A stretch of 64,000 nt of DNA. Origin: [Actinomadura] parvosata subsp. kistnae (GTDB taxonomy: Bacteria > Actinomycetota > Actinomycetes > Streptosporangiales > Streptosporangiaceae). The translations under genes and the position numbers were made by a program. The stretch spans positions 248,001 through 312,000 of the forward strand of contig NZ_OOHJ01000030.1 of assembly GCF_900323885.1 (NCBI RefSeq), read 5' to 3'. Below, piece by piece: positions 25,995-34,721 of the stretch (within the stretch, counting starts at the first letter, position 1; each line of letters starts with the position of its first letter). The notes beneath the pieces are model-generated. The model had not been told where the DNA came from. It saw only the letters and a program-made list of their open reading frames with translations, and ran no database searches.

Positions 25995-27079
25995 GGTGTC
26001 TCCTGTCGGATGCGGCCGGCGTTGTGGAAGGCGGCGCAGGTGCCCTCGGCGGACACCATCGGCGCGCCCAGCGGTCTGCGCGGCGTGCAGAGCGTGCCGT
26101 AGGCGGCGCAGTCGAGGGGGGTGCGGGTGCCGCGCAGGATCTCCCCCGCGATGCACTCGGGGTGCTCGCTCGTGCTGACGTCGCCGACGCCGAACCGGAG
26201 CGTCGCGTCATGGCGGGCGTACTGCGGCGCCAGCACCAGCCCGCTGGCCGGGATCTCCCCGATCCCCCGCCACGTCTGGTCACTGACCCGGAAGACCCGC
26301 CGCACGGCGTCCTGGGCGAAGGTGTTGCCGGTGCGGCGCACGGCCCGCGCGTACTGGTTCTCCACCGTGAACCGCCCCTCCTCCAGCTGGCGGACCGCCA
26401 TGAGGATGCCTTCCAGCAGGTCGAGCGGTTCGAACCCGGTGACCACGATCGGCACCCGGTAGCGGGCGGCCAGCGGTTCGTACTCGGTCCAGCCCATCAC
26501 CGCGCACACGTGCCCGGCCGCCAGGAAGGCGTCCACCGAGGCGGACTCCATGATCGCGGCCATCGCGGGAGGCACCAGGACGTGGCTGACGAGCACGCTG
26601 AAGTTGTCGAGGTGTTCGGCGTCCGCGCGCAGCACGGCCATGGCGTTGGCCGGCGCGGTGGTCTCGAAGCCGACCGCGAAGAACACCACCTGCCGGTCCG
26701 GGTTCGCCGCCGCCATCCGTACGGCGTCGAGGGGCGAGTACACCACGCGCACGTCCGCGCCGCGTGCCTTGGCCGACAGCAGGTCCGCGCCGGAGCCCGG
26801 CACGCGCAGCATGTCGCCGAAGGAGGTGAAGATGACCTCGGGGCGGGCGGCGATGGCCAGTGCCCGGTCGATGGTGGCCAGCGGCGTCACGCACACGGGG
26901 CAGCCGGGCCCGTGCACCATGCGCACCGGGATCAGCTCGTCGATGCCCTGCCGGACGATGGTGTGCGTCTGCCCGCCGCACACTTCCATGATCGACCACG
27001 GCCGGGTGGCGGTGGCCCGGATCTCCCGCACGAGGCGGCGGGCGAGCTCGGGGTTCCGGTACTCATCGAGATATCTCAT
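25991..27079 (-). CDS. hypD: hydrogenase formation protein HypD
   Basis: A 362-residue Fe-S scaffold that, with HypC, assembles the Fe(CN)2CO unit. Conserved signatures present: MEVCGGQTHTI, HGPGCPVCVTP, GFETTAP, and the C-terminal Cys set (HPECIAGEILRG, DCAAYGTLCTP, EGTCAAF). It overlaps hypC by 17 bases and hypE by 4. Confidence 0.95.
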   Translation of the reverse strand: MRYLDEYRNPELARRLVREIRATATRPWSIMEVCGGQTHTIVRQGIDELIPVRMVHGPGCPVCVTPLATIDRALAIAARPEVIFTSFGDMLRVPGSGADLLSAKARGADVRVVYSPLDAVRMAAANPDRQVVFFAVGFETTAPANAMAVLRADAEHLDNFSVLVSHVLVPPAMAAIMESASVDAFLAAGHVCAVMGWTEYEPLAARYRVPIVVTGFEPLDLLEGILMAVRQLEEGRFTVENQYARAVRRTGNTFAQDAVRRVFRVSDQTWRGIGEIPASGLVLAPQYARHDATLRFGVGDVSTSEHPECIAGEILRGTRTPLDCAAYGTLCTPRRPLGAPMVSAEGTCAAFHNAGRIRQETP

Positions 27080-27296
27080 CCAGCCCTCCCGGGATCGCCC
27101 GGAGCACCGCGAGCGTGCGCAGTGCCTCGTCCTCGTCCAGCACGGAGATGGCGAACCCGACGTGCACGATCACGTAGTCGCCCGGCCCCGCCTCGGGGGT
27201 GTAGGACAGGCAGGCCTCCCGGCGCAACCCGTCGAAGTCCACGGTGCCCATCTCGCCGTCGCGGGCCACGATCCTTCCCGGTACGCCCAGGCACAT
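27063..27296 (-). CDS. hypC: hydrogenase assembly chaperone HypC
   Basis: A 77-residue chaperone beginning MCLGVPGRIV, with the essential Cys2. It binds HypD and the large-subunit precursor. GGAGGAGG on the minus strand gives a strong ribosome binding site, fixing this ATG; longer readings run through the promoter. First gene of hypCDE. Two DosR-like boxes lie upstream at 27356-27392. Confidence 0.93.
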   Translation of the reverse strand: MCLGVPGRIVARDGEMGTVDFDGLRREACLSYTPEAGPGDYVIVHVGFAISVLDEDEALRTLAVLRAIPGGLDEISR

Positions 27297-27355
27297 CCCG
27301 ACCAGCCTCCTCCACCTCGTCCTCTCAGCGTGCGCCGCACCCACGAGCGCGGGCA

Positions 27356-27392
27356 GCGGCGAACGTCCCGCGTGCCGGGGGCCGAAGGTCCC
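27356..27392. promoter_or_regulatory. two DosR-like boxes upstream of hypCDE
   Basis: GCGGCGAACGTCCC (27356-27369) and GGGCCGAAGGTCCC (27379-27392); read on the minus strand these are GGGACGTTCGCCGC and GGGACCTTCGGCCC. They lie 60-96 bases from the hypC start and after the stop of the upstream stress-protein gene, so hypCDE should have its own hypoxia-type promoter. Confidence 0.75.
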
Positions 27393-27397
27393 TGGCC

Positions 27398-28243
27398 TCA
27401 GCCCGTCCGGACCACGGCGACCGTGCAGCGCGCGTGGTGCAGCACGCCCCTGCTGACCGAGCCCAGCAGCGCCGAACTCAGGGCTGCGCGCCCGCGGGAG
27501 CCGACGACCAGCAGGTCTGTTTCCTCCGACGCCCGGGTGAGTGCCTCGACGGCGTCGGCGTACCGGATGTCCTCGATCACGGTGACGTCCAGGTACCGCC
27601 GCTGGAACGGCTCCAGGCACGCCCTCACCATGTCCTCGCGGGCGACACGATCCGCGCCCGCCTCGTGCGGCAGCTCGGTCCCGAACGCCTGGACGGGCCG
27701 CCGCCACGCGTGGACGGCCCGCAGCGTGCTGCCCCGCAGGGAGGCCTGCTGGAAGGCGTAGGCCAGCGCCGGCGTGCAGCCGGGTGAATCGTCCACGCCC
27801 ACCACGATCTGCCCGTAGGCCGGCCGCTGCCCGCCATGGACCACCACGACGGGCGCCTCGGCCTGACCGGCGACGTGGTCGCTGACCGATCCCAGCAGTG
27901 CGCCAGTGACCGCGCCGAGCCCCCTGCTGCCGATCACCACCTCGACGGCCGCCTTGCCCTGTTCGCGCAGGATCCGCGCGGGCGGCCCCTCCTCCAGCAC
28001 GGCCGTCACCTCGACGCTGGGCTGGCGCTCGTGCACCAGCGCCACCGCCTCGTTCAGCGCCCTCTGACCGGCACGGCGCAGCCGGTCGGGCCGATCGGCG
28101 TCCGGGAACTTCGCGATCTGGTACGGCTGCCGGTCCACCGCGCAGACGAGCCGCAGCGGCTGGTGCATGCGGAAGGCGTCATTGGCGGCCCACGCCACGG
28201 CGGCACGCGCCGGCACGGAGCCGTCGACCCCCACAACAATCAT
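27398..28243 (-). CDS. tandem universal stress protein (USP) 1
   Basis: A 281-residue protein with two USP domains. Each has the ATP-binding G-x2-G-x9-G(S/T) pattern (GSRGLGAVTGALLGSVS in the first; GSRGRAALSSALLGSVS in the second). The start MIVVGVDGSV is fixed by GAAGGAGGAAGCC 5 bases upstream, rather than the ATG or GTG eight codons earlier. Tandem USPs of this type are hallmark members of DosR regulons. A DosR-like box is at 28295. Confidence 0.88.
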   Translation of the reverse strand: MIVVGVDGSVPARAAVAWAANDAFRMHQPLRLVCAVDRQPYQIAKFPDADRPDRLRRAGQRALNEAVALVHERQPSVEVTAVLEEGPPARILREQGKAAVEVVIGSRGLGAVTGALLGSVSDHVAGQAEAPVVVVHGGQRPAYGQIVVGVDDSPGCTPALAYAFQQASLRGSTLRAVHAWRRPVQAFGTELPHEAGADRVAREDMVRACLEPFQRRYLDVTVIEDIRYADAVEALTRASEETDLLVVGSRGRAALSSALLGSVSRGVLHHARCTVAVVRTG

Positions 28244-28580
28244 GGCTTCCTCCTTCGTCACCACCATCCGACCGCAGTCGCGAGGCGACGTGCAGGGCCG
28301 GAGGTCCCAGCAGCCTCAGGTCCAAGGACCGCAAACCGACGCCGGGGGCTCCAGGACCTTGAGATCGGGGCCTTCGGGCATGCGGCGGGGGTCCTCTTGC
28401 CCTGCTCGCCCCGTTCGGACGCGGCACGGTGGCGGGCAAGGACAGGACGGCCTCGCCGAGGAGTTGAGCCGAGATGCGCACGTCGGTTCCGCGCGGCGGC
28501 TCCATGCCTCCGGCTTTCCTCTCGTCGGCTGATCGTGGCCGCCGACGGCTCCGGCGGTCTGATGTCCGCACATGCCGACG
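28244..28580. other. intergenic stretch without a convincing gene
   Basis: Apart from the USP1 promoter this stretch shows no supported gene. A minus-strand reading that starts at an ATG near 28508 (MEPPRGTDVRISAQLLGEA) has high GC3 for its first 35 codons, then loses it and runs into the promoter. It may be a gene remnant. Confidence 0.4.
28295..28308. promoter_or_regulatory. DosR-like box for USP1
   Basis: GGGCCGGAGGTCCC, 51 bases upstream of the USP1 start; on the minus strand GGGACCTCCGGCCC. Confidence 0.65.
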
Positions 28581-28606
28581 CCCACCTCCGGTCTGCCGGA
28601 GGTGGG
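28581..28606. terminator. hairpin terminator after the DoxX-like gene
   Basis: CCCACCTCCGG, loop TCTG, CCGGAGGTGGG: an 11-bp perfect stem 17 bases beyond the restored stop of the DoxX-like gene (minus strand). Confidence 0.7.
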
Positions 28607-28622
28607 CGCGGGCTCGTTCGCA

Positions 28623-29146
28623 CTACTTCAGCCAGGCGTGCCGCTGGAGGATGGGCAGGTTGCCCAGCCCGAGCGTGGTGCCGGCGCCGGCGAGGCGAGG
28701 CCGATCAGGACGATGGAGTAGATGATGTGGTCGTCCATGAAGGGATTGTTGGCCAGGGGCAGTTCGGCGGCCCACATGAGGACCAGCATCGCGGTGCCGG
28801 CGCCGGCGGCGACGCGGGTGCCGATGCCGAGGATCAGGGCCAGGCCGATGCCGAGCAGGCCGGCCATGAACAGCCAGTCCACCCACGCCTGACCCGCCAG
28901 GGCCGAGAAGAAGCCGCCGAGCGCGTTCTCCCCGGTGCCCTTGAGGAAGCCGGTCGTTGGGCTGCCTCCGTTGATCCAGGCCTTGGCCGCCGGGGTGGCG
29001 AAGCCGAAGCCGAAGGTCTTGTCCAGGAACGCCCACAGGAAGATCCAGCCGATCGAGATCCGGGCCGTGGCCCAGACGTAGTCGACGGGACGGCGGGCTT
29101 GCGCGGCACCGGTCTGCATGACGGGCCTGCTGATGGTGGCGGCCAT
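28623..29146 (-). CDS. DoxX/DUF4149-like membrane protein (frame break near the C-terminus)
   Basis: About 174 residues, four membrane segments (VWATARISIGWIFLWAFLDK; LFMAGLLGIGLALILGIGTR; AAGAGTAMLVLMWAAELPL; IIYSIVLIGLA). DoxX-family proteins are quinone- or thiosulfate-linked membrane proteins; the role is unclear here. As written, the frame changes after IVLIGLA near 28688-28696 and runs into a nonsense tail. Adding one base restores AGAGTTLGLGNLPILQRH and a stop at 28623. Start supported by AAAGGGGCC. Box at 29243. Confidence 0.65.
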
Positions 29147-29242
29147 GATGGCCCCTTTCGAGGGGTGATTCGCCGTTTCTGTGTCATCTCCAGCACATCG
29201 CTTGCGCGGCTCGGGCAGCAGTGCCGGAGGGCCTTGGGCGCA

Positions 29243-29256
29243 GGGACCTTCGCCCC
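29243..29256. promoter_or_regulatory. DosR-like box for the DoxX-like gene
   Basis: GGGACCTTCGCCCC, 97 bases upstream of the DoxX-like start and 7 bases beyond the stop of USP2. Confidence 0.65.
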
Positions 29257-29263
29257 CTGCCGC

Positions 29264-30100
29264 TCAGGAGTGGTCGTTGCGGGGCCGGACCACCGCGACC
29301 GGGCAGGTCACGTGATGCAGGACGCCGTGGCCGACCGAGCCCAGGACCGCCGAGGCGAAGCCGCCTCGCCCGCGCGAGCCGACGACCACGAGGTCAGCCG
29401 TGGCGCCCGCCCTGGCCAGGACGCCCACCGGGTGCCCGGACAGCGTCTCGTGGGTGATGTCGACGTCGGGATTCTTCTCGCACCAGCGTGTCAGATGCTC
29501 CGCCACGGTCCGGGACTCCTCCTGGTAGACCTCCGCCATGAGGCTGTTCCAGGCGGTCAGGTACGGCGAGAAGACCGGTGTCTGCCAGGCGTGGAGCACG
29601 TGCAGGCGGGCCCCGTGAGCCCGGGCGTGCTCGACGGCGTACTGCATGGCGGCCTCGGCGTGCTCGGAGTTGTCGTAGCCGACGACCACGCGGCCGTGCC
29701 GGGCACTGTCGGAGGCCCGTACGATCACGACCGGGCTTGTGGCGTGCCCCGCCACGGCCAGGCTCACGGAGCCGGCCAGCATCCCGGCGAGCTCGCCGAG
29801 CCCCCGGCTGCCCAGGACCACGCTGTCGGCGGTCGCGGACTCGGCGAGCAGCCGATCGACCACCGTGCCTGCCAGCAACTCCGTAGTGACCTGGATGCCG
29901 CCCGCCGTTTCGCGGGCCAGGTCGGCGGCGGTGGTCAGCGTGGTGGCGCAGCATCCTCTCGCGTGTTCTCCCGGCCGTTGCTCGCGGACATGCACGATGC
30001 GCAGGCTCAGGTGCCTGCGCTCGGCGTCGGCCGCCGCCCATTGCACGGCGGCTTGCGCCGCTGGGGATCTGTCCGCTCCTACGATGATGTGTCCGGCCAT
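29264..30100 (-). CDS. tandem universal stress protein 2
   Basis: A 278-residue protein with two USP domains: MAGHIIVGADRSPAAQ start, GSRGLGELAGMLAGSVS, and in the second half GSRGRGGFASAVLGSVG. It has an unusual CC pair near residue 50 (RGCCATTL). GAAAGGGACGCGAG lies before the ATG; longer in-frame readings cross the promoter boxes. The truncated USP at 43582 starts with nearly the same residues and has the same box arrangement. Confidence 0.88.
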   Translation of the reverse strand: MAGHIIVGADRSPAAQAAVQWAAADAERRHLSLRIVHVREQRPGEHARGCCATTLTTAADLARETAGGIQVTTELLAGTVVDRLLAESATADSVVLGSRGLGELAGMLAGSVSLAVAGHATSPVVIVRASDSARHGRVVVGYDNSEHAEAAMQYAVEHARAHGARLHVLHAWQTPVFSPYLTAWNSLMAEVYQEESRTVAEHLTRWCEKNPDVDITHETLSGHPVGVLARAGATADLVVVGSRGRGGFASAVLGSVGHGVLHHVTCPVAVVRPRNDHS

Positions 30101-30162
30101 CTCGCGTCCCTTTCGCTCTGCTGGCTCACCTCCAACGTCGCCTTGGAGGGTGATCGGCGCCC

Positions 30163-30198
30163 GGGGAGGAAGTCCCGATCGACAGCGCCATTGGTCCT
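30163..30198. promoter_or_regulatory. two DosR-like boxes upstream of USP2
   Basis: GGGGAGGAAGTCCC (30163-30176) and GCGCCATTGGTCCT (30185-30198). The second, inverted to AGGACCAATGGCGC, recurs near 43793 and 51069, so a second box flavour with AATG or AACG in the centre is used repeatedly. Confidence 0.65.
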
Positions 30199-30239
30199 TC
30201 ACCAAGGGGAGGTGACGGCCATGCGCCTGCCCTTCGGTG

Positions 30240-31079
30240 TCAGCCTTCGCGACGGTGGCCGACGAGGGCGAGCACGCCGGTCAGCAGCAGGGCGGGGATC
30301 AGCAGGTCGAGCGGTTCGGCGTACGCGACTCCTGGGACACCCGCCTGCGCGACGAAGTAACGCGCCATCAGGTAGTTGAGCTGGTACGCCCCGACGTAGA
30401 CGCACGTCGCGACGCCCAGCGCGTACCCCCAGGCGGTGCGCCGCCACAGCAGCACGCCCGCCAGCACCAGGGTGGGCACGACCATGGTCAGGTCGAGGGC
30501 CATGCCCAGGTGGACCTGCGCCTGCGGCAGCGGCAGCACGTCCATCGGAGGTGCCCCCGTGACGGCCAGGCGGACGAGCGACACGCCGTACATGCCGGTC
30601 AGTGTGACGGCCAGCAGGAGCAGCAGGCCGCCGACCCAGCGCATCGCCGTGCGCGCCCGGGTGGTGAGGTCCAGGTCGGTGAGCGCCAGCCCGAGCGACG
30701 CGGCCGACAGGACGACGATGGCGACATGCACCAGGAACAGGTCGGTGAAGGCGGGGTCGTAGACGTAGTAGGCGTAGTTGTAGATCGAGTACCCGAGCAT
30801 GCCCGCCCAGACCAGGTCACCGCGGGCGGAGCCCCTTACCGAGGCGGTGAGCGCCACGCTCAGGAGGGGCACGCCCGCGACGAGCGTCGCCATGTCGTTG
30901 CCGCGGAATCTGGCGATGAGCGCTGTGGGGCCGGAATAGAGCCCTTCGTCGAGCAGACCGGCCGAAGCGGCCACGACGGTGAGGACCGCGACGAGGCCGC
31001 TCAGCCACCAGGCTGCGCGCAGTCGCGGGCCGGGACGGGTGCGCGGCGGCCGGGTGAGGGAAACAGGCGTTGTGTCCAT
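30240..31079 (-). CDS. seven-helix integral membrane protein, function unknown
   Basis: A 279-residue protein with about seven membrane segments, a basic cytoplasmic N-terminus (TRPPRTRPGPRLR) and a conserved-looking GYSIYNYAYYVYDPAF segment. No family function recognised. GGGAGGTGTCCCG precedes the ATG. A weak DosR-like site lies at 31160. It is flanked by USP genes on the same strand. Confidence 0.7.
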   Translation of the reverse strand: MDTTPVSLTRPPRTRPGPRLRAAWWLSGLVAVLTVVAASAGLLDEGLYSGPTALIARFRGNDMATLVAGVPLLSVALTASVRGSARGDLVWAGMLGYSIYNYAYYVYDPAFTDLFLVHVAIVVLSAASLGLALTDLDLTTRARTAMRWVGGLLLLLAVTLTGMYGVSLVRLAVTGAPPMDVLPLPQAQVHLGMALDLTMVVPTLVLAGVLLWRRTAWGYALGVATCVYVGAYQLNYLMARYFVAQAGVPGVAYAEPLDLLIPALLLTGVLALVGHRREG

Positions 31080-31159
31080 CGGGACACCTCCCTGATGGCT
31101 TCACTGCGACACTTCCACTCGAGCTGAAGCCTGCACAGAGGCGTAAGCCCCGGGTGGAA

Positions 31160-31173
31160 CGGCCGAAAGCCGG
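31160..31173. promoter_or_regulatory. weak DosR-like box upstream of the seven-helix protein
   Basis: CGGCCGAAAGCCGG keeps the palindrome and the GAAA centre but has only partial match to the outer GGGAC/GTCCC. It lies 81 bases from the start. Confidence 0.4.
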
Positions 31174-31187
31174 GGCCGCCGGCCTGG

Positions 31188-32024
31188 TCAGTGCACGACG
31201 GCGACGGGACAGGGCGCGTGGTGCACCATGGCCTGGCTGACGGAGCCGAGGAGCAACCCGCGGACCTCCCCCAGGCCCCGCGCGCCGACCACCAGCAGGC
31301 AGGCCTTGCGCGCCGCCTCGAGCAGCGCCCGGCGCGCGGGCTCGTCGACGAGCTCGACACTCGCCTGGAGGCCCGGTTGGGCGCGCTGCCGGCCGATCAG
31401 CTCCTCCCAGGCGAGTCCCTGGGCCTGGATGCGCAGTTCCAGCGTGTCCGCTTCCCTTTCCCGCTCGCGGTGCGCGATCACGGCGTGGACGGGGCTGCCG
31501 AGCCGGTGCGCCTGCGTGGCGGCGAAGCGCAGCGCCGCCTTGGACGCCGGGGAGCCGTCGAATCCCACCAGGACCTCGCGGGCGCCGCGTTCCTGCGGGT
31601 CGCCGCGCATGACGATCACCGGGCAGCGGGCGTGGGAGGCGACATGGCTGCTCACCGATCCGGCCGCCATGGCGTGGAGCGCGCCGTGCCCGCGACTGCC
31701 TACCACGATCAGCTCGGCGTCGGCGGACAGGTCGGTCAGGAGGGCGGACGGGGAGCCGCGGCCGGTCAGCGTGTTGACCGGGAGGCCGGGATGGTGCCGT
31801 CCGGCCCAGGCGGCCGCGGCCTTGACCAGCCGCCGGGCGGGACGGAGCACGAGCTCGAGCGGCACCAGCTCGCCGGGCCACTCGTGGTGTGGCCAGTCCC
31901 AGGCGTGGCACACCGTCAGCGGCACGCTTCTGCCGGCGGCCTCCGCGGCGCCCCAGCGCAGGGCCTGCCCTGCCTGCGGGGATCCGTCGTAGCCCACGAC
32001 CACGCCGAGCTCGTCCCTGTCCAT
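31188..32024 (-). CDS. tandem universal stress protein 3
   Basis: A 278-residue protein with two USP domains: VVVGYDGSPQAG at the start and GSRGHGALHAMAAGSVS; VLVGFDGSPASK and GARGLGEVRGLLLGSVS in the second half. It is the most divergent of the four intact USPs here. GGCGGAGGCG precedes the ATG. One good DosR-like box lies 83 bases upstream. Confidence 0.88.
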   Translation of the reverse strand: MDRDELGVVVGYDGSPQAGQALRWGAAEAAGRSVPLTVCHAWDWPHHEWPGELVPLELVLRPARRLVKAAAAWAGRHHPGLPVNTLTGRGSPSALLTDLSADAELIVVGSRGHGALHAMAAGSVSSHVASHARCPVIVMRGDPQERGAREVLVGFDGSPASKAALRFAATQAHRLGSPVHAVIAHREREREADTLELRIQAQGLAWEELIGRQRAQPGLQASVELVDEPARRALLEAARKACLLVVGARGLGEVRGLLLGSVSQAMVHHAPCPVAVVH

Positions 32025-32106
32025 CGCCGCCTCCGCCGGGTTCGGTGTGCTCTCACACTCCCGCGGGCGGGAGCCCGCCGCTCAGAGGCGTCTCTCCTGT
32101 GTGCGG

Positions 32107-32120
32107 GGGACTTTGGTCCT
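32107..32120. promoter_or_regulatory. DosR-like box for USP3
   Basis: GGGACTTTGGTCCT, in the short gap between USP3 and the end of the sensor kinase gene. Confidence 0.7.
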
Positions 32121-32122
32121 CG

Positions 32123-33817
32123 TCACAGGGGGATCTCCCAGCACAGCCGCGTGCCGCCCTCGTCGCGGGACTCCAGCCGGGCGGTGCCGCCCAGCCGGCC
32201 GGCCCGTTCCTCGATGTTGCGCAGGCCGCTGCGGCGTCCCTGCTCGCCCACGCCGACCCCGTTGTCCGTGACCACCAGGGTGAGGGCGGCGTTGCCGACC
32301 TCGATGGACACCTCGGCGCGGGTGGCGTGGGAGTGGCGGACCACGTTGGACAGCGCCTCGCGCAGCACCGCCAGCACGTGCTCGGCGGCCGGCTCGGGCA
32401 CGAGGGTGTCGAGCTGCCCCTCCATGCGCAGTCCAGGCATGAACCCCAGGTGGCTGCCCGCGCCCTCCACCAGGTCCACGATCTGCCCGCGCAGGCTCTG
32501 GGTGGCGTCGTCGTGGGAGCCTTGCAGGGCGAAGATGGACGAGCGGATCTGCCGGATCGTCTCGTCGAGCTCGTCGATGGCGTGCTGGAGCCGTTTGGCC
32601 GCCTCGGGCCGCTCCACCAGCCGGACGGTGCTCATGAGCGTCATGGCGGTGGCGAACAGCCGCTGGATGACGACGTCGTGCAGGTCTCTGGCGATGCGGT
32701 CGCGGTCTTCGAGCAGGCCGAGCCGTTCGGCGTCGCGGCGGGCCTCGGCGAGCTCCAACGCGATCGCGGCCTGGCCGGCGAAGGCGCGCAGCATCTGCTG
32801 GGCCGCCCCGCTGAACGGCAGCCGCCCGCTCCGCTTGGCCATGACGAGCACGCCGCGGATGGCGGGTGCGGCGCCGAGCGGCACCACCAGGACCGGCCCG
32901 TAGCCGAGCCGGCTGAGAGGGGAGCCGGGGTAGGGGGCGCTCTGCAGGTCGGGGCTGGACAGCGGCTCGCCCTGGGTGAAGGCGTCGCCGACGAGCGTGC
33001 CGGTGATCTCGACGGTGTCGCCGAGCACCTCGTCCGCGCCCTCGCCCTCGGCGACCCGGACCACGAGCGACTGCTTCGTCTCGTCCGGCAGCAGCACCTC
33101 GACCAGGTCCGCGTCGCTCATGTGGCGGGCGTGGCCGGCCACCACGGCCAGCACCTCGCGCGGGTCCGCGCCGGACAGCAGGCTCGTGGTCACCTCCGCC
33201 GACGCCTGCAGCCAGGTCTCCCTGCTGCGTGACTCCTCGTACAGGCGGGCGTTCTCGACGGCGACGCCGGCGGCGGTGGCCAGGGCGATGACGACGGCCT
33301 CGTCCTCCTCGTCGAACTCGCCGCCGCCGCGCTTCTCCGTCAGGTACAGGTTGCCGAACACCTCGTCGCGCACCCGGATCGGCACCCCGAGGAACGTGCC
33401 CATCGGCGGGTGGCCGGGCGGGAACCCGTAGGACTCGGGGTGGTCGGAGATGCGGCTCAGCCGCAGCGGCCGGGCGTCCTTGATGAGCAGGCCGAGCAGG
33501 CCGAGCCCGTGCGGCCAGTGCTCGATGCGGGCGATCTCCTCCTCGGTGAGGCCGACGGGGATGAACTGCAGGAGCGTGTTCTCCTGCCCGACCACGCCGA
33601 GCGCGCCGTAGCTGGCGTCCACCAGCGTGGTCGCCGTCTCCACGATGCGCCGCAGCACCGTCTCCAGGTCGAGGTCGCTGCCGACCGAGACCACGGCCTC
33701 CAGCAACGCGTGCACCCGGTCCCGGGTGGCCAGCACGGCGTTCAGCCGCACCTGCAGCTCCGCCAGCAGCTCATCGAGGCGCATCTGCGGCATCAGCGGA
33801 CTGTGTTCATCCTCCAC
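32123..33817 (-). CDS. devS: DosS/DevS-type sensor histidine kinase (GAF-GAF-HisKA_3-HATPase)
   Basis: A 564-residue soluble kinase. Two GAF domains (about 45-190 and 215-350) are followed by a HisKA_3 dimerisation helix with the phospho-acceptor His in DRIARDLHDVVIQRL, then an HATPase domain (REALSNVVRHSHA; VTDNGVGVG; GLRNIEERAGRLGG). Mycobacterial DosS/DosT bind haem in the first GAF domain to sense oxygen, NO or CO; the layout and length (578 in M. tuberculosis) match, but haem binding is inferred. GTG start without a clear ribosome binding site; two ATGs follow within 12 codons. The partner regulator is 3 kb away on the other strand. Boxes at 33886-33933 may also serve this gene. Confidence 0.88.
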   Translation of the reverse strand: MEDEHSPLMPQMRLDELLAELQVRLNAVLATRDRVHALLEAVVSVGSDLDLETVLRRIVETATTLVDASYGALGVVGQENTLLQFIPVGLTEEEIARIEHWPHGLGLLGLLIKDARPLRLSRISDHPESYGFPPGHPPMGTFLGVPIRVRDEVFGNLYLTEKRGGGEFDEEDEAVVIALATAAGVAVENARLYEESRSRETWLQASAEVTTSLLSGADPREVLAVVAGHARHMSDADLVEVLLPDETKQSLVVRVAEGEGADEVLGDTVEITGTLVGDAFTQGEPLSSPDLQSAPYPGSPLSRLGYGPVLVVPLGAAPAIRGVLVMAKRSGRLPFSGAAQQMLRAFAGQAAIALELAEARRDAERLGLLEDRDRIARDLHDVVIQRLFATAMTLMSTVRLVERPEAAKRLQHAIDELDETIRQIRSSIFALQGSHDDATQSLRGQIVDLVEGAGSHLGFMPGLRMEGQLDTLVPEPAAEHVLAVLREALSNVVRHSHATRAEVSIEVGNAALTLVVTDNGVGVGEQGRRSGLRNIEERAGRLGGTARLESRDEGGTRLCWEIPL

Positions 33818-33885
33818 GCCGAACAGTGTCGCATCCGGACAATGAGCCGCCTACAGACGATCACACGGACGGGCCACGGGCATCA

Positions 33886-33933
33886 GGGACCTTCGGCCAT
33901 TCCGAAGGGCACCCGGTGAAGGGCTTCCGTCCC
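33886..33933. promoter_or_regulatory. two DosR-like boxes between devS and a CBS gene
   Basis: GGGACCTTCGGCCA (33886-33899) and AGGGCTTCCGTCCC (33920-33933). They lie 54 bases before the CBS start (plus) and 69 bases before the sensor kinase start (minus). Confidence 0.68.
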
Positions 33934-33986
33934 TACGACGGCGCCACCCGGGGCGGTGCGATGGGAACGGATCGGAAGGAGGGTCC

Positions 33987-34703
33987 ATGATGCGCACCAC
34001 GGTGAAGGACGTCATGACCACCCGCGTGGCCTCGGTCGAGGCGGGCACCCTGTTCAAGGAGGTGGCTGAACTCCTGGTGGAGCGCGGCATCAGCGCCGCG
34101 CCCGTGGTGGACGGCGAGCAGCGGGTCCTCGGTGTGGTGTCCGAGGGGGACCTCATGCGCAAGGAGGAGTTCCGGGAACAGTACTGCGGCGAGAGCTACC
34201 GGCCGCCGCTGCGCGCCCGGTTGCGCCGCCGCATGGCGGGCCAGACCGCGAACAGCAGCGGGAAGGCCAGCGGCCGGACCGCGGCGGACCTGATGACCGC
34301 GCCCGCCGTCACCGTCCCCGAGTCCGCGTCGATCTCCCGGGCCGCCCGCGTCATGGACGAGTGCGGCGTCAAGCGGCTGGTCGTGGTGGACTCCGAGGGC
34401 AGGCTGCGCGGCATCGTCAGCCAGCGTGACCTGCTGCGGATGTACCTGCGCGACGACGACGAGACCAGGCGGCGCGTCGTGGAGGGCATCTCGCCCCAGG
34501 CTCGGTGGAACGACCGGGAGGGCATCCTCGTGGAGGTGCACAACGGCATCGTCACGCTGTCCGGGCACACGCGCAAGCGCAGCGACGCGGACGCCGCCCT
34601 GCGGTCGGCCCGCCACCTGGAGGGCGTCGTGGACGTGCGGGAGACGCTCAGTTGGCGCGAGAACGACCTCCTGGAGGTTCCCGTCGCCTGGGACCGCCCG
34701 TGA
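33987..34703 (+). CDS. CBS-pair/BON-domain protein 2
   Basis: A 238-residue homologue of the CBS/BON protein at 19933: DVMTTRVASVEAGTLFKE, the shared EGDLMRKEEFREQY segment, DLMTAPAVTVPESAS, and a BON-like end (VEVHNGIVTLSGHTRKR). Likely a nucleotide-sensing stress protein; the target is unknown. ATG supported by GGAAGGAGGGTCC. It is monocistronic here: the next genes run on the other strand. Confidence 0.85.
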   Translation: MMRTTVKDVMTTRVASVEAGTLFKEVAELLVERGISAAPVVDGEQRVLGVVSEGDLMRKEEFREQYCGESYRPPLRARLRRRMAGQTANSSGKASGRTAADLMTAPAVTVPESASISRAARVMDECGVKRLVVVDSEGRLRGIVSQRDLLRMYLRDDDETRRRVVEGISPQARWNDREGILVEVHNGIVTLSGHTRKRSDADAALRSARHLEGVVDVRETLSWRENDLLEVPVAWDRP

Positions 34704-34721
34704 ACGCCCCCGAAGCGGGAA

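Noticed and set aside
28319..28330. GGTCCAAGGACC as a further DosR-like box
   Set aside because: It is a palindrome of the opposite sense (GGTCC...GGACC instead of GGACC...GGTCC), so it does not fit the box.
28258..28585. Small genes between USP1 and the DoxX-like gene
   Set aside because: Several overlapping frames exist, but none has a consistent ribosome binding site, codon use to the end, and family similarity.
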